From contig NZ_FOXJ01000001.1 in NCBI RefSeq assembly GCF_900115685.1, positions 2,699,796 to 2,763,795 on the forward strand: DNA of 64,000 nt, read 5' to 3'. Below, piece after piece: positions 1 to 8,375 of this stretch. Both the position numbers and the translations under genes were made by a program. The notes below the pieces were generated by a model that saw only the letters and a program-made list of their open reading frames with translations, searched no databases and was not told where the DNA came from. Source of the DNA: Variovorax sp. 770b2. Lineage in GTDB: Bacteria; Pseudomonadota; Gammaproteobacteria; Burkholderiales; Burkholderiaceae_C. The first letter of the stretch is position 1. Each line of letters begins with the position of its first letter.

Positions 1-2
1 CC

Positions 3-1523
3 GGCCTGAACGGGCGCCGCGGCTACCAGCCGCGCGGGCGGTGCCTCGGCGGATCGAGCGCCATCAACGCCATGCTCTACGTGCGCGGCCACCGCGACGA
101 CTACGACGACTGGGCACGCGCCGGCTGCGCGGGCTGGTCCTTCGACGAGGTGCTGCCGTACTTCAAGCGCGCCGAGGGCAACGAGCGCGGCGAGAGCGCG
201 CTGCACGGCGCCACAGGACCGCTGCAGGTCTCCGAGCAGCAGAGCCCGCGCCCGATCACCGAAGACTTCGTGCGGGCGGCTGCAGCGTGCGGCATTCCTC
301 GCAACGACGATTTCAACGGTCCCGAGCAGGAAGGCGCGGGCCTCTACCAGGTCACGCAGTTCCACGGCGGCGCGAAGAACGGCGAGCGCTGCTCGGCGGC
401 CGCGGCCTACCTGCATCCGGTGATGAGCCGCCCCAACCTCACGGTGCTGACGGGCACGCAGGCCCTGCGCGTGGTGCTGGAAGACCGGCGCGCGGTCGGC
501 GTCGAAGTGCGGCGCAACGGCGGCACCGAAGTCATTCGCGCGCATCGCGAAGTGGCGCTGTGCGGCGGCGCCTTCAACTCGCCGCAACTGCTGATGCTCT
601 CGGGCATCGGAGACCCCGCCGAGCTGGGCCGCCACGGCATCGCCGTGCGGCACGCGCTGCCGGGCGTCGGCCAGAACCTGCAGGACCACACCGACTTCAT
701 CCTCGCCTACACCTCGAAGGACACCGATCTCTTCGGCATCGGCGTGAAAGCCGGCCTGAAGCTGATGAAGGCCATCTTCGAATGGCGCAAGAGCGGCAAG
801 GGCCTCGTCGCGACGCCCTTTGCCGAAGGCGGCGCCTTCATCAAGTCCTCGCCCGAACTGCGCCGGCCCGACCTGCAGTTGCACTTCGTGATCGCGATCA
901 CCGACGACCATGCGCGCAAGCTGCACGCGGGCTTCGGCTTTTCGTGCCACGTGTGCGTGCTGCGCCCCAAGGGCCGCGGCGACGTGCGCCTGAACGACGC
1001 GAACCCGCTGTCCGCGCCGCGCATCGACCCGCGGTTTCTCTCCGACGCCGAGGACATGGCGCTGCTGCTGCAGGGCGTGAAGAAGATGCGAGAGATCCTG
1101 CGCGCGCCGGCCCTGGAGAAGTACCGGCACCGCGAGGTCTACACGGCCGATGCCCACACCGACGAAGAACTCACGCGCCACATCCGCGCGCGCGCCGACA
1201 CCATCTACCACCCGGTGGGCACCTGCAAGATGGGCGTGGATGCGATGGCGGTGGTCGATCCGAAACTGCGCGTGCACGGCATCGAGAACCTGCGCGTGGT
1301 CGATGCCTCGGTGATGCCGACGCTCGTCGGCGGCAACACCAATGCGCCCACGATCATGATCGCCGAGCGCGCGGCCGACTGGATGCGCGGGCCGATCACT
1401 TTCGACCGCGCGGTGGAGGATGCTAGAGCGCCTGCGACGAGCCTCGCACCATCAGCTCTCCAGGAAGCAGCAGCTGGCGCGGCGCCGAGTCCAGCCCTCG
1501 CAGCCGCTCGATCAGGCATGTAG
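3..1523 (+). CDS. GMC family oxidoreductase, choline/alcohol dehydrogenase type (5' partial)
   Basis: FAD-dependent dehydrogenase of the glucose-methanol-choline family, probably oxidising an alcohol. The reading frame is open from the left edge, so the N-terminal FAD-binding GxGxxG region lies outside the window. Visible from the edge is the first GMC signature (GRCLGGSSAINAMLYVRG, about 36-89 bp). The second signature (GGAFNSPQLLMLSGIG) follows near 563-610 bp, and the C-terminal catalytic block has the active-site histidine in YHPVGTCKMG and the asparagine in GGNTNAPT. Family proteins usually end shortly after the MIAERAADWMRG helix. Here the frame runs on for about 45 more residues of Ala/Pro-rich sequence that is antisense to the 3' end of the convergent repressor gene. 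The substrate cannot be told from sequence. Confidence 0.9.
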   Translation, partial: GLNGRRGYQPRGRCLGGSSAINAMLYVRGHRDDYDDWARAGCAGWSFDEVLPYFKRAEGNERGESALHGATGPLQVSEQQSPRPITEDFVRAAAACGIPRNDDFNGPEQEGAGLYQVTQFHGGAKNGERCSAAAAYLHPVMSRPNLTVLTGTQALRVVLEDRRAVGVEVRRNGGTEVIRAHREVALCGGAFNSPQLLMLSGIGDPAELGRHGIAVRHALPGVGQNLQDHTDFILAYTSKDTDLFGIGVKAGLKLMKAIFEWRKSGKGLVATPFAEGGAFIKSSPELRRPDLQLHFVIAITDDHARKLHAGFGFSCHVCVLRPKGRGDVRLNDANPLSAPRIDPRFLSDAEDMALLLQGVKKMREILRAPALEKYRHREVYTADAHTDEELTRHIRARADTIYHPVGTCKMGVDAMAVVDPKLRVHGIENLRVVDASVMPTLVGGNTNAPTIMIAERAADWMRGPITFDRAVEDARAPATSLAPSALQEAAAGAAPSPALAAARSGM

Positions 1524-2448
1524 CGGCCGTGCGGCCGATGGCGTCGGTGGGCTGTGCCACGGTGCTGAGGCCCGGGCCGATCAGCGAGGCCCATTCGGGA
1601 TCGTCGAAGCCGACGAAACCCAGGTCGGCGCCGAACTGCAGGTCGAGCCGCGCCATCGCCTGTGCCACGCGCAAAGTGACCACGGCATTGCCCGCGACCA
1701 CCGCGGCGCGGCGGCCGCGCTTGGCGCGCTTGCGCAAGGCGGTCAGTGCGGCGTCCAGCGCATCGTTTTCACCCTCGACCGATTCGAACACTTCGCCCGC
1801 CACGCGCGGCTCGTGCGCCGTCACGCAGGCGCCGAAGGCGGCCGTGCGCTCGCGCCGCGAACTCACGCCCTTCTGCGGCTCGGTGACGTAGAGCAGTTCG
1901 CGGTAGCCGCCTTCCAGCAGATGCCCGCAGGTGGCCCGCATCGCCGCGTGGTTGTCCAGCGAGACGAAGTCGGTGTGCATGCCCGTGTGCCGGCGGTCCA
2001 CCAGCACCGCGGGCTTGCCATGCAGCGTGACCGCATCGACCACGTTGCTGCCACGCCCGAGCGTGTTGAGGATGAAGCCGTCGACCTGGTAGCCCGCCAG
2101 CGCATCGATGGCCTCGCGCTCGCGTTCGCTCTCGTTGCCGAGGTTGAACAGCATCACGAGGTAGCCGGCATCCTGGCAGGCCTTCTCGGCGCCGCGCAGC
2201 ACGGCCACCGAATACGGGTTGGTGATGTCGGCCACGATCAAGCCGATGAGCCGCGAGCGGCCGTGGCTCAGCGCCTGCGCCATCGGGCTGGGCGAATAGG
2301 CCAGCGCCGCAATCGCCACCTCGACGCGCGCGGCGATGTCGGGGCTCAACAATCGCTCGCGATGGTTGAGGAAGCGCGAGACGGTGGCTTTGGAAACGCC
2401 GGCAGCTTCGGCGACATCGGCGATGGTGGCGCGGCCCGTGGGCTTCAT
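1423..2448 (-). CDS. ptxS: LacI-family transcriptional repressor, PtxS-like
   Basis: A 341-residue regulator. The N-terminal LacI helix-turn-helix (TIADVAEAAGVSKATVSRFLN, about residues 8-28) is followed by the hinge helix (SPMAQALSHGRS) and a periplasmic-binding-protein-like effector domain starting at IGLIVADITNPY. It is the last gene of the minus-strand operon of transporter, epimerase, kinase and reductase genes. That setting matches PtxS, the LacI-type repressor of 2-ketogluconate utilisation in Pseudomonas, and a perfect PtxS-type palindrome lies before the first gene (8301-8314). The effector is therefore inferred to be 2-ketogluconate. Its last 101 bases overlap the convergent GMC gene. 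A GntR/KdgR-like LacI regulator of a related sugar acid is the main alternative. Confidence 0.75.
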   Translation of the reverse strand: MKPTGRATIADVAEAAGVSKATVSRFLNHRERLLSPDIAARVEVAIAALAYSPSPMAQALSHGRSRLIGLIVADITNPYSVAVLRGAEKACQDAGYLVMLFNLGNESEREREAIDALAGYQVDGFILNTLGRGSNVVDAVTLHGKPAVLVDRRHTGMHTDFVSLDNHAAMRATCGHLLEGGYRELLYVTEPQKGVSSRRERTAAFGACVTAHEPRVAGEVFESVEGENDALDAALTALRKRAKRGRRAAVVAGNAVVTLRVAQAMARLDLQFGADLGFVGFDDPEWASLIGPGLSTVAQPTDAIGRTAATCLIERLRGLDSAPRQLLLPGELMVRGSSQAL

Positions 2449-2457
2449 GGTCTTGCT

Positions 2458-2554
2458 CCTTCCCCCACTGGGGGAAGGCTGGGATGGGGGCAGGCAGAGC
2501 GCTCGATGGATGCGCCGCTTGCCCCCACCCCGGCCCTCCCCCAGAGGGGGAGGG
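2458..2554. repeat. REP/BIME-like paired palindromic element
   Basis: Two 34-base arms, 2458-2491 and 2521-2554, are near-perfect inverted copies of each other separated by 29 bases. Each arm also contains its own hairpin (CCCCC-act-GGGGG and CCCCC-aga-GGGGG) followed by a G/C-rich flank. The element lies inside the operon between the reductase gene and the repressor gene. It could act as a transcription attenuator or an mRNA-stabilising structure. Only one copy is visible in this window. Confidence 0.75.
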
Positions 2555-2572
2555 AGAAGAGCCGGATCGCAG

Positions 2573-3553
2573 TCATGCGGCGGTCGTGTCGTAGGGCGCT
2601 GTCGGCTGCTCGCCGGCCAGCACCTGCAGCAGGTTGGTCGTCGCGAGCTCGGCCATCGCGTGCCGCGTCTCGTGCGTGGCCGAGCCGATGTGCGGCAGCG
2701 GCGTCACGCGCGGGTGCGTGCGCAGCGGCGAATCGGCGGGCAGCGGCTCCTTGGCGAACACGTCGAGGCCGGCGGCACGCAGCGTGCCGTGGTCCAGCGC
2801 GTGCAGCAGCGCTTCTTCATTCACGGTGGCGCCGCGGCCGCCGTTGATGAACGTGGCACCCGGCTTCATGCGCGCGAAGAAAGCGGCGTCGATCATGCCG
2901 CGCGTGGCATCGGTCAGCGGCAGCATCGCGAGCACGATGTCGGCGCGCGCGAGCAGGTCGTCCAGCGGTGTGTGGGCCGCGCGGCCCTGCAACCCGGGCG
3001 CCTGCGTCGCCAAGTCGACCGGGCGGCGCGCGTGGTACAGCACCGGCATGCCGAAGCCCAGCGCCGCGCGCCGTGCCACGGCCTGGCCGATGCGGCCGAA
3101 ACCCAGGATGCCCAGCGTCTTGCCGTGCACGTCGGTGCCGAAGAGTTCTTCGCCGATGTTCTTCGTCCAGCGGCCTTCGCGCACGAGGTTCGAGAGTTCG
3201 ACGACGCGGCGCTGCGTGGCCATGAGGATCGCGAACACCGTGTCGGCCACGGTCTCGGTGAGCACGTCGGGCGTGTGGCACAGCACGATGCCGCGCTGGT
3301 GCAGTTCGGCGAGCGGGTAGTTGTCGACGCCAACCGACACGCTGGAAATCACCTGGAGCTGCGGCGCCGCATCGAGCAGCGCGGCATCGACCGTATGGCT
3401 CGAACCGATCAAACCGTTCGCGGTAGCGAGCGCGGCCGCAAAAGCCTCGGGCTCCTTGCGCGGATCGGCAACGATCACGTTGTGGGCCGGTTGCAGGCGC
3501 GCCAGTTGGTCTTCGGGCAGGGGCCGGAAAACGAGCACGTTCTTTTTCGTCAT
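2573..3553 (-). CDS. kguD: D-2-hydroxyacid dehydrogenase, probable 2-keto-6-phosphogluconate reductase (KguD-like)
   Basis: NAD(P)H-dependent 2-hydroxyacid dehydrogenase of 326 residues. In the 2-ketogluconate pathway this step reduces 2-keto-6-phosphogluconate to 6-phosphogluconate. The Rossmann motif is GFGRIGQAVA. The catalytic triad of the family is visible as Arg in NGGRGATVNEE, Glu in GLDVFAKEPLP and His in PLPHIGSAT. I chose the ATG at 3553, one base after the kinase stop codon; an in-frame extension of ten codons upstream reads into the kinase gene. Gene order (epimerase, kinase, reductase, LacI repressor) supports the KguD assignment. By sequence alone it could also be a glyoxylate/hydroxypyruvate reductase of the GhrB type. 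Confidence 0.75.
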   Translation of the reverse strand: MTKKNVLVFRPLPEDQLARLQPAHNVIVADPRKEPEAFAAALATANGLIGSSHTVDAALLDAAPQLQVISSVSVGVDNYPLAELHQRGIVLCHTPDVLTETVADTVFAILMATQRRVVELSNLVREGRWTKNIGEELFGTDVHGKTLGILGFGRIGQAVARRAALGFGMPVLYHARRPVDLATQAPGLQGRAAHTPLDDLLARADIVLAMLPLTDATRGMIDAAFFARMKPGATFINGGRGATVNEEALLHALDHGTLRAAGLDVFAKEPLPADSPLRTHPRVTPLPHIGSATHETRHAMAELATTNLLQVLAGEQPTAPYDTTAA

Positions 3554-3554
3554 G

Positions 3555-4508
3555 TCAGAGCCCCGCTTCTTCGAGTTGCGCACGCGTCGGCAGGCCTTCG
3601 GTATCGCCCAGCACCTGCACCGCGCGCGCGCCGATCCAGGCGCCGCGGCGCACCGCCTCGGGCACGCTCTTGCCTTCGAGCAAGGCGCTCACCACGCCGG
3701 CAGCGAAGCCGTCGCCAGCGCCTACGGTGTCGATCACTTCCTTCACCGGGAAGCCGTCGACGCGGCCGGTGCCGGCCACGTCGCTGTCGTAGTAGGCGCC
3801 CTCGGCGCCGAGCTTCACCACCACCAGCTTCGCACCGCGCTCGCGGTAGAAGCGCGCCACCGCTTCGGGCTCGCTGTGGCCGGTGAGCAGCAGGCCCTCT
3901 TCGATGCCCGGCAGCACCCAGTCGGCACGCGAGGCGAGTTCGTTGATCCAGTGGCGCATCGTCTCGGTGGACGACCACAGCGTCGGGCGCAGGTTGGTGT
4001 CGAACGAGATGGTGCGGCCGGCCGCGCGCATCACGTCCATGGTCTTGAGCGCGGCCTGAAGGCTGGTGTCGGAAATGGCGGCGAACACGCCGGTGGCGTG
4101 CAGGTGGCGCGCCGAGCGCAGCCACGCTTCGTCCACGTCGGCCGGGCCCATCTGGCTCGCGGCCGAGCCCTTGCGGTGGTATTCGACCGGCGGGTCGCTG
4201 CCGTCGGTGACGCGGCCCTTGAACTGGAAGCCGGTGCGCTGCGTCGCATCGCAGATCACGTGCGAGCAGTCGATGCCCTCGCCCTTCATGGTCGCGAGCA
4301 GCGCGCGTGCCATCGAATCGGTGCCCAGGCGGCTGGCCCAGCCCACCTTCAGGCCCAGGCGCGAAAGGCCGATGGCCACGTTGGTCTCGGCGCCGGCGGT
4401 GCGCTTGTGGAACGCCTCTGCGTTCTCCAGCGGGCCGGGCCGGTCGGCCACGAGCAGCATCATCGCTTCGCCGAACAGGGCGACATCGAAGGCGGTGGGT
4501 TCTGTCAT
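3555..4508 (-). CDS. kguK: PfkB-family sugar-acid kinase, probable 2-ketogluconokinase (KguK-like)
   Basis: A 317-residue ribokinase-fold kinase. The PfkB C-terminal signature DTVGAGDGFAAG with the catalytic Asp is present, and the N-terminal substrate-binding part (TAGAETNVAIGLSRLG) is typical of 2-keto-3-deoxygluconate and 2-ketogluconate kinases. The ATG at 4508 is chosen because the 40-codon upstream extension is shadow sequence of the epimerase gene. The gene starts 10 bases after the epimerase stop and ends one base before the reductase start. The neighbouring epimerase, reductase and PtxS-like repressor favour phosphorylation of 2-ketogluconate. 2-Dehydro-3-deoxygluconokinase (KdgK) is the alternative that sequence alone cannot exclude. 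Confidence 0.75.
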   Translation of the reverse strand: MTEPTAFDVALFGEAMMLLVADRPGPLENAEAFHKRTAGAETNVAIGLSRLGLKVGWASRLGTDSMARALLATMKGEGIDCSHVICDATQRTGFQFKGRVTDGSDPPVEYHRKGSAASQMGPADVDEAWLRSARHLHATGVFAAISDTSLQAALKTMDVMRAAGRTISFDTNLRPTLWSSTETMRHWINELASRADWVLPGIEEGLLLTGHSEPEAVARFYRERGAKLVVVKLGAEGAYYDSDVAGTGRVDGFPVKEVIDTVGAGDGFAAGVVSALLEGKSVPEAVRRGAWIGARAVQVLGDTEGLPTRAQLEEAGL

Positions 4509-4518
4509 GTGTGTGGTT

Positions 4519-5261
4519 CTACGCCCGTGCGGCGCGGATGAAGTCGATTTGCGTGCGCGTGACGGCCAGCAGGTCGTCGCCCACCAGAGGGTATTCGATG
4601 GCGTGCGGCACATCGGCCGGCAGTGCACGCAGCACCGCGCGCCATGGCGCGACCGAGTCGCCCAGCGGCACCGCCACCCACTTGTGCGGCAGGCGTTGCG
4701 CGCCCTTGCAATGCACGTAGCGCACGCGGCTGCCCAGTGCCTGCGCGGCCTGCAGCGGGCATTCGCCGAGCCAGTGCCAGTTGCCCATGTCGAAGGTCAT
4801 GCCGAGCGAGACGCCCGCGCGGTCGGCCACGTCGAAGAAGGTCTGCAACGCGGCGAGCGTGCCGGCGCGCACGGTCTGGTCGTTCTCGATGAGCAGCTCG
4901 ACGCGGGTCTGCGAGAGTTCCACCTTCAGGCCCCAGAGCGAGCCGTGCGAAGACGCCTGGAAATCGCCGATGGCCATCTTCAGCCGCTTCGCGCCGACGC
5001 GGGTTGCAGCAGCGATGCCGCGCTTGAGCGCCGCGCTGTCGAGCCAGCCGCCCTCGGCCCACAGGCCTTCGTGACTGGAGTAGACGGACGCGAGCCCGTT
5101 CAACGCCGGCAGTTCCGCATCCGCATCGCGCAGCATTTCGCCGCGCACTTCGACCGAATCGGCGCCCGCGGCGCGCGCAAGCTGCGAGCACCAGAGCTGG
5201 CCGTGCCGCCCCACCTCGGCCGCGCCGAAGGACGACAAGGAAATCAAGACCTCGAAGGACA

Positions 5262-5262
<1 letters not shown>
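4519..5262 (-). CDS. kguE: TIM-barrel sugar isomerase/epimerase, probable KguE
   Basis: A 247-residue xylose-isomerase-like TIM-barrel protein. Family features include metal-site acidic residues along the barrel (VEVRGE near the N terminus, LLIEND mid-protein, MTFDMGNWHW, and HAIEYPL near the C terminus). Such proteins accompany kguK and kguD in Pseudomonas as kguE, the putative 2-ketogluconate epimerase. The start ATG at 5262 overlaps the stop codon of the upstream ABC ATPase gene (TGATG), a sign of translational coupling. The biochemical role of KguE is poorly defined even in Pseudomonas, so the name rests on family and context. Confidence 0.65.
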
Positions 5263-6017
<755 letters not shown>

Positions 6018-6044
6018 GCCAGGGATTCCTTCAAGCGCTTTCGC

Positions 6045-6842
6045 TTATTGCATCTTCGGCAGGTCGGCCTGCAGCCACTTTTGATAGAGCTTGTTCAGCT
6101 CGCCGTTGGCGGTGTTCTTCGCAACGAATTCGTTCACTGCCTTGGTCAGCTCTTCCTGGCCCGGACGCATCGCGATGCCCATCGATTGCTGCACCAGCGT
6201 GAACTTGTTTTCGTAGGTGCCAGCGGGCACGCGCTTGGCAATCTGCGCGGCCACGGTGACCGAGCAGCCGATCGCATCGACCTGGCCCGAGATCAGCGCC
6301 TGCATGGCCGAGGCGTCGTCGTCGAAGCGGCGGATCTCGGTGCCTTCGGGTGCGGCCTTGGTCACGGCCACGTCTTGCGTCGAAGCGCGGGCCACGCCCA
6401 CGCGCAGGCCCTTCAGGTCGCCTGCGGCCTTGATGGGGGTCTTGGTCGCGCCGTACAGCACGATGGTCGCGGCCGCATAGGGCTGCGAGAACTGCACCTG
6501 CTTGGCGCGCTCGGGCGTCACGGCCAGCGAGGCGACCAAGAGGTCGACCTTGTTGGTCAAGAGGAAGGGAATGCGGTTCGGGCCCGTGACCGGCACGATG
6601 TTGGCCTTCACGCCCCAGTCCTTGGCCAGCAGCTTGGCCACGTCGGCGTCGTAGCCGTCGGGCTGGTTCTTCGCATCGGTGGTGCCGTAGGGCGGAAAGT
6701 CGACCAGCATGCCGATGGTGATCTCGCCCTTCTTCTTGATGTCGGCCACGCTTTGCGCCGAGGCGAAAGGTGCGAACACGGTCAATGCGGCGCCGAGGCC
6801 GAGGGCTGCGAGCGCTGCGCGGCGGGTGGTGGTACGGGTCAT
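6045..6842 (-). CDS. ABC transporter periplasmic substrate-binding protein (SBP_bac_3 family)
   Basis: A 265-residue extracytoplasmic binding protein. Residues 1 to about 30 form an export signal with a basic RR-containing n-region, a hydrophobic stretch and an ASA-QS cleavage site. The mature part begins with IKKKGEITIGMLVDFPPYG, the usual start of family-3 amino-acid binding proteins, and carries GYDADVAKLLA and DLLVASLAVTPERAKQVQFSQPY. The ATG at 6842 has AGGAG upstream. It sits between the permease genes and the ATPase gene of the same importer. The ligand cannot be read from sequence; the kgu-type genes downstream suggest an aldonic keto-acid rather than an amino acid. Confidence 0.93.
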   Translation of the reverse strand: MTRTTTRRAALAALGLGAALTVFAPFASAQSVADIKKKGEITIGMLVDFPPYGTTDAKNQPDGYDADVAKLLAKDWGVKANIVPVTGPNRIPFLLTNKVDLLVASLAVTPERAKQVQFSQPYAAATIVLYGATKTPIKAAGDLKGLRVGVARASTQDVAVTKAAPEGTEIRRFDDDASAMQALISGQVDAIGCSVTVAAQIAKRVPAGTYENKFTLVQQSMGIAMRPGQEELTKAVNEFVAKNTANGELNKLYQKWLQADLPKMQ

Positions 6843-6892
6843 GGGATGTGTCTCCTGGATAAAGGAAGGAAGCGACGGGAAAAACAAAAGGG

Positions 6893-7546
6893 TCAGCGTG
6901 CGAGCGCCTGGGCGCGCTTGCGCTCCATGCGCGCTGCGAGCAGCGAGAGCGGCCAGCAGATCACGAAGTAGATGGCCGCCACCACCGAGAACACGACGAG
7001 CGGCTGGAAGGTGGCGTTGTTGATGATCTGCCCCGCGCGGGTGATCTCGGTGAAGCCGATGATGGCCGCGAGCGACGTGCCCTTGATGATCTGCACCAGA
7101 TAGCCCACTGTGGGCGCCAGCGCGATCTTGAAGGCCTGCGGCAGCACCACGTCGCGCATGCGGGCCACGTACTTGAGGCTCAGCGCCTCGGCCGCTTCCC
7201 ACTGGCCGCGCGGAATGGCTTCGATGCAGCCGCGCCAGATCTCCCCGAGGAAGGCCGCGCTGTTGAGGATGAGCGCCACGCCCGCGGCGATCCACGGGTT
7301 GATGTCCAGCCCCAGCACCGGTGCGCCGAAGAAGATGAGGAACAGTTGCAGCAGGAGCGGCGTGCCCTGGAAGATCTGGATGAACGTCGTCGACACGCCG
7401 CGCGCCCAGGTCGATTCGGACGTGCGCATGAGCGCGACGACGAGCCCCAGCGCCGCGCCGCCGATGAAGGCGATGAGCGACAGCGCCAGCGTCCACTGGG
7501 CCGCTTCGAGGATGAAAAGGAATTCGGGAAAGCCGAAGGTACGCAT
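6893..7546 (-). CDS. ABC transporter permease, HisM/GlnP type
   Basis: A 217-residue inner-membrane permease of the polar amino acid family, with about five hydrophobic segments. The coupling (EAA) motif is present as EAAEALSLKYVARMRDVVLPQA at about residues 137-158, and IQIFQGTPLLLQLFL is the conserved N-terminal family block. It starts 24 bases after the other permease gene and precedes the binding protein. Together they would form a heterodimeric channel. Confidence 0.93.
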   Translation of the reverse strand: MRTFGFPEFLFILEAAQWTLALSLIAFIGGAALGLVVALMRTSESTWARGVSTTFIQIFQGTPLLLQLFLIFFGAPVLGLDINPWIAAGVALILNSAAFLGEIWRGCIEAIPRGQWEAAEALSLKYVARMRDVVLPQAFKIALAPTVGYLVQIIKGTSLAAIIGFTEITRAGQIINNATFQPLVVFSVVAAIYFVICWPLSLLAARMERKRAQALAR

Positions 7547-7570
7547 GTTGTGTTGCTCCGTTCGGTGCGA

Positions 7571-8242
7571 CTACCGGCGGTCCGGGTAGTTGAGTGTGCG
7601 CTTGTAGATCAGCTTGAACATCGCCGAGAAGGCCAGCGCCAGCGCCAGATAGATGGCGGCCACCACGATGTAGATCTCGAAGCTGCGGAAGGTCTGCGAC
7701 TGCAGGTTGGCGGCCACCGAGGTCAGGTCGTCGGCCGAGATCACCGACACCACGGCGGAGCTCAGCATCAGGAGGATGAACTGGCTCGTGAGCGCCGGGT
7801 AGATGGCCTTCAGCGCGGGCTTGATGATGACGAAGCGGAAGATTTCCCAGGGCTTCAGGTTGAGCGCCCGGCCCGCCTCGATCTGCCCCTTGGGAATCGA
7901 CTCGATGCCCGCGCGGATGATCTCCGTGGCATAGGCGCCCAGGTTCACCACCATGGCCACCAGCGCGGCCGTCTGCGGCGACCAGCGCAGCCCGATGGCC
8001 GGCAGCGCGAAGAAGAAAAAGAACAGCTGCACGAGGAACGGCGTGTTGCGGATCACCTCGATGTAGGCATTGACGATGAAGCGCAGCCACCCCGGCCCCG
8101 AGGTCTTGCCCCAGGCGCAGAAGATCGCGACCACGAGGCCCAGCACCGTCGCGATGAGCGAGAGCTGGACCGTGATCCACGTGCCCTTGAGCAGCAGGGG
8201 CCAGGCAGCGAAGACGGCGTCGAATTGAAACTGGTAGTTCAT
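7571..8242 (-). CDS. ABC transporter permease, HisQ/GlnP type; first gene of the operon
   Basis: A 223-residue inner-membrane permease related to its neighbour. It carries the family block IEVIRNTPFLVQLFFFFFALP and the coupling motif EAGRALNLKPWEIFRFVIIKPA. The ATG at 8242 (MNYQFQF) is preferred over an extension of nine codons with a low-quality N terminus. It is the promoter-proximal gene of the minus-strand operon. A probable -10 (TATAAG on the minus strand, 8295-8300) and the PtxS-type operator (8301-8314) lie just upstream. Confidence 0.92.
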   Translation of the reverse strand: MNYQFQFDAVFAAWPLLLKGTWITVQLSLIATVLGLVVAIFCAWGKTSGPGWLRFIVNAYIEVIRNTPFLVQLFFFFFALPAIGLRWSPQTAALVAMVVNLGAYATEIIRAGIESIPKGQIEAGRALNLKPWEIFRFVIIKPALKAIYPALTSQFILLMLSSAVVSVISADDLTSVAANLQSQTFRSFEIYIVVAAIYLALALAFSAMFKLIYKRTLNYPDRR

Positions 8243-8300
8243 GGTGCGGCGTGCACGAAGGCCGTGCACGTGCCTCGAAAAGCAATGCTTGCAGCTTATA

Positions 8301-8314
8301 TGAAACCGGTTTCA
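8301..8314. promoter_or_regulatory. Perfect 14-bp palindrome TGAAACCGGTTTCA, probable PtxS operator
   Basis: The palindrome has the central CG typical of LacI-family operators and is identical to the sequence known as the PtxS operator in Pseudomonas. On the minus strand it immediately precedes TATAAG, a good -10 hexamer, so it would fill the spacer between -35 and -10 of the operon promoter and block RNA polymerase when bound. It lies 59 bases upstream of the first permease start codon. The repressor gene is the last gene of the same operon, giving negative autoregulation. Confidence 0.8.
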
Positions 8315-8375
8315 GACCTGACTAGGGATTCCCCTAGGTGGGCGTTTTGACCTACCTTCTGCCTACACTGGCGCG

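Noticed and set aside
3555..4508. Annotation as 2-dehydro-3-deoxygluconokinase only
   Set aside because: The PfkB sequence cannot separate the two substrates. The KguE- and KguD-like neighbours and the PtxS operator favour 2-ketogluconokinase, and the KdgK option is noted in the entry.
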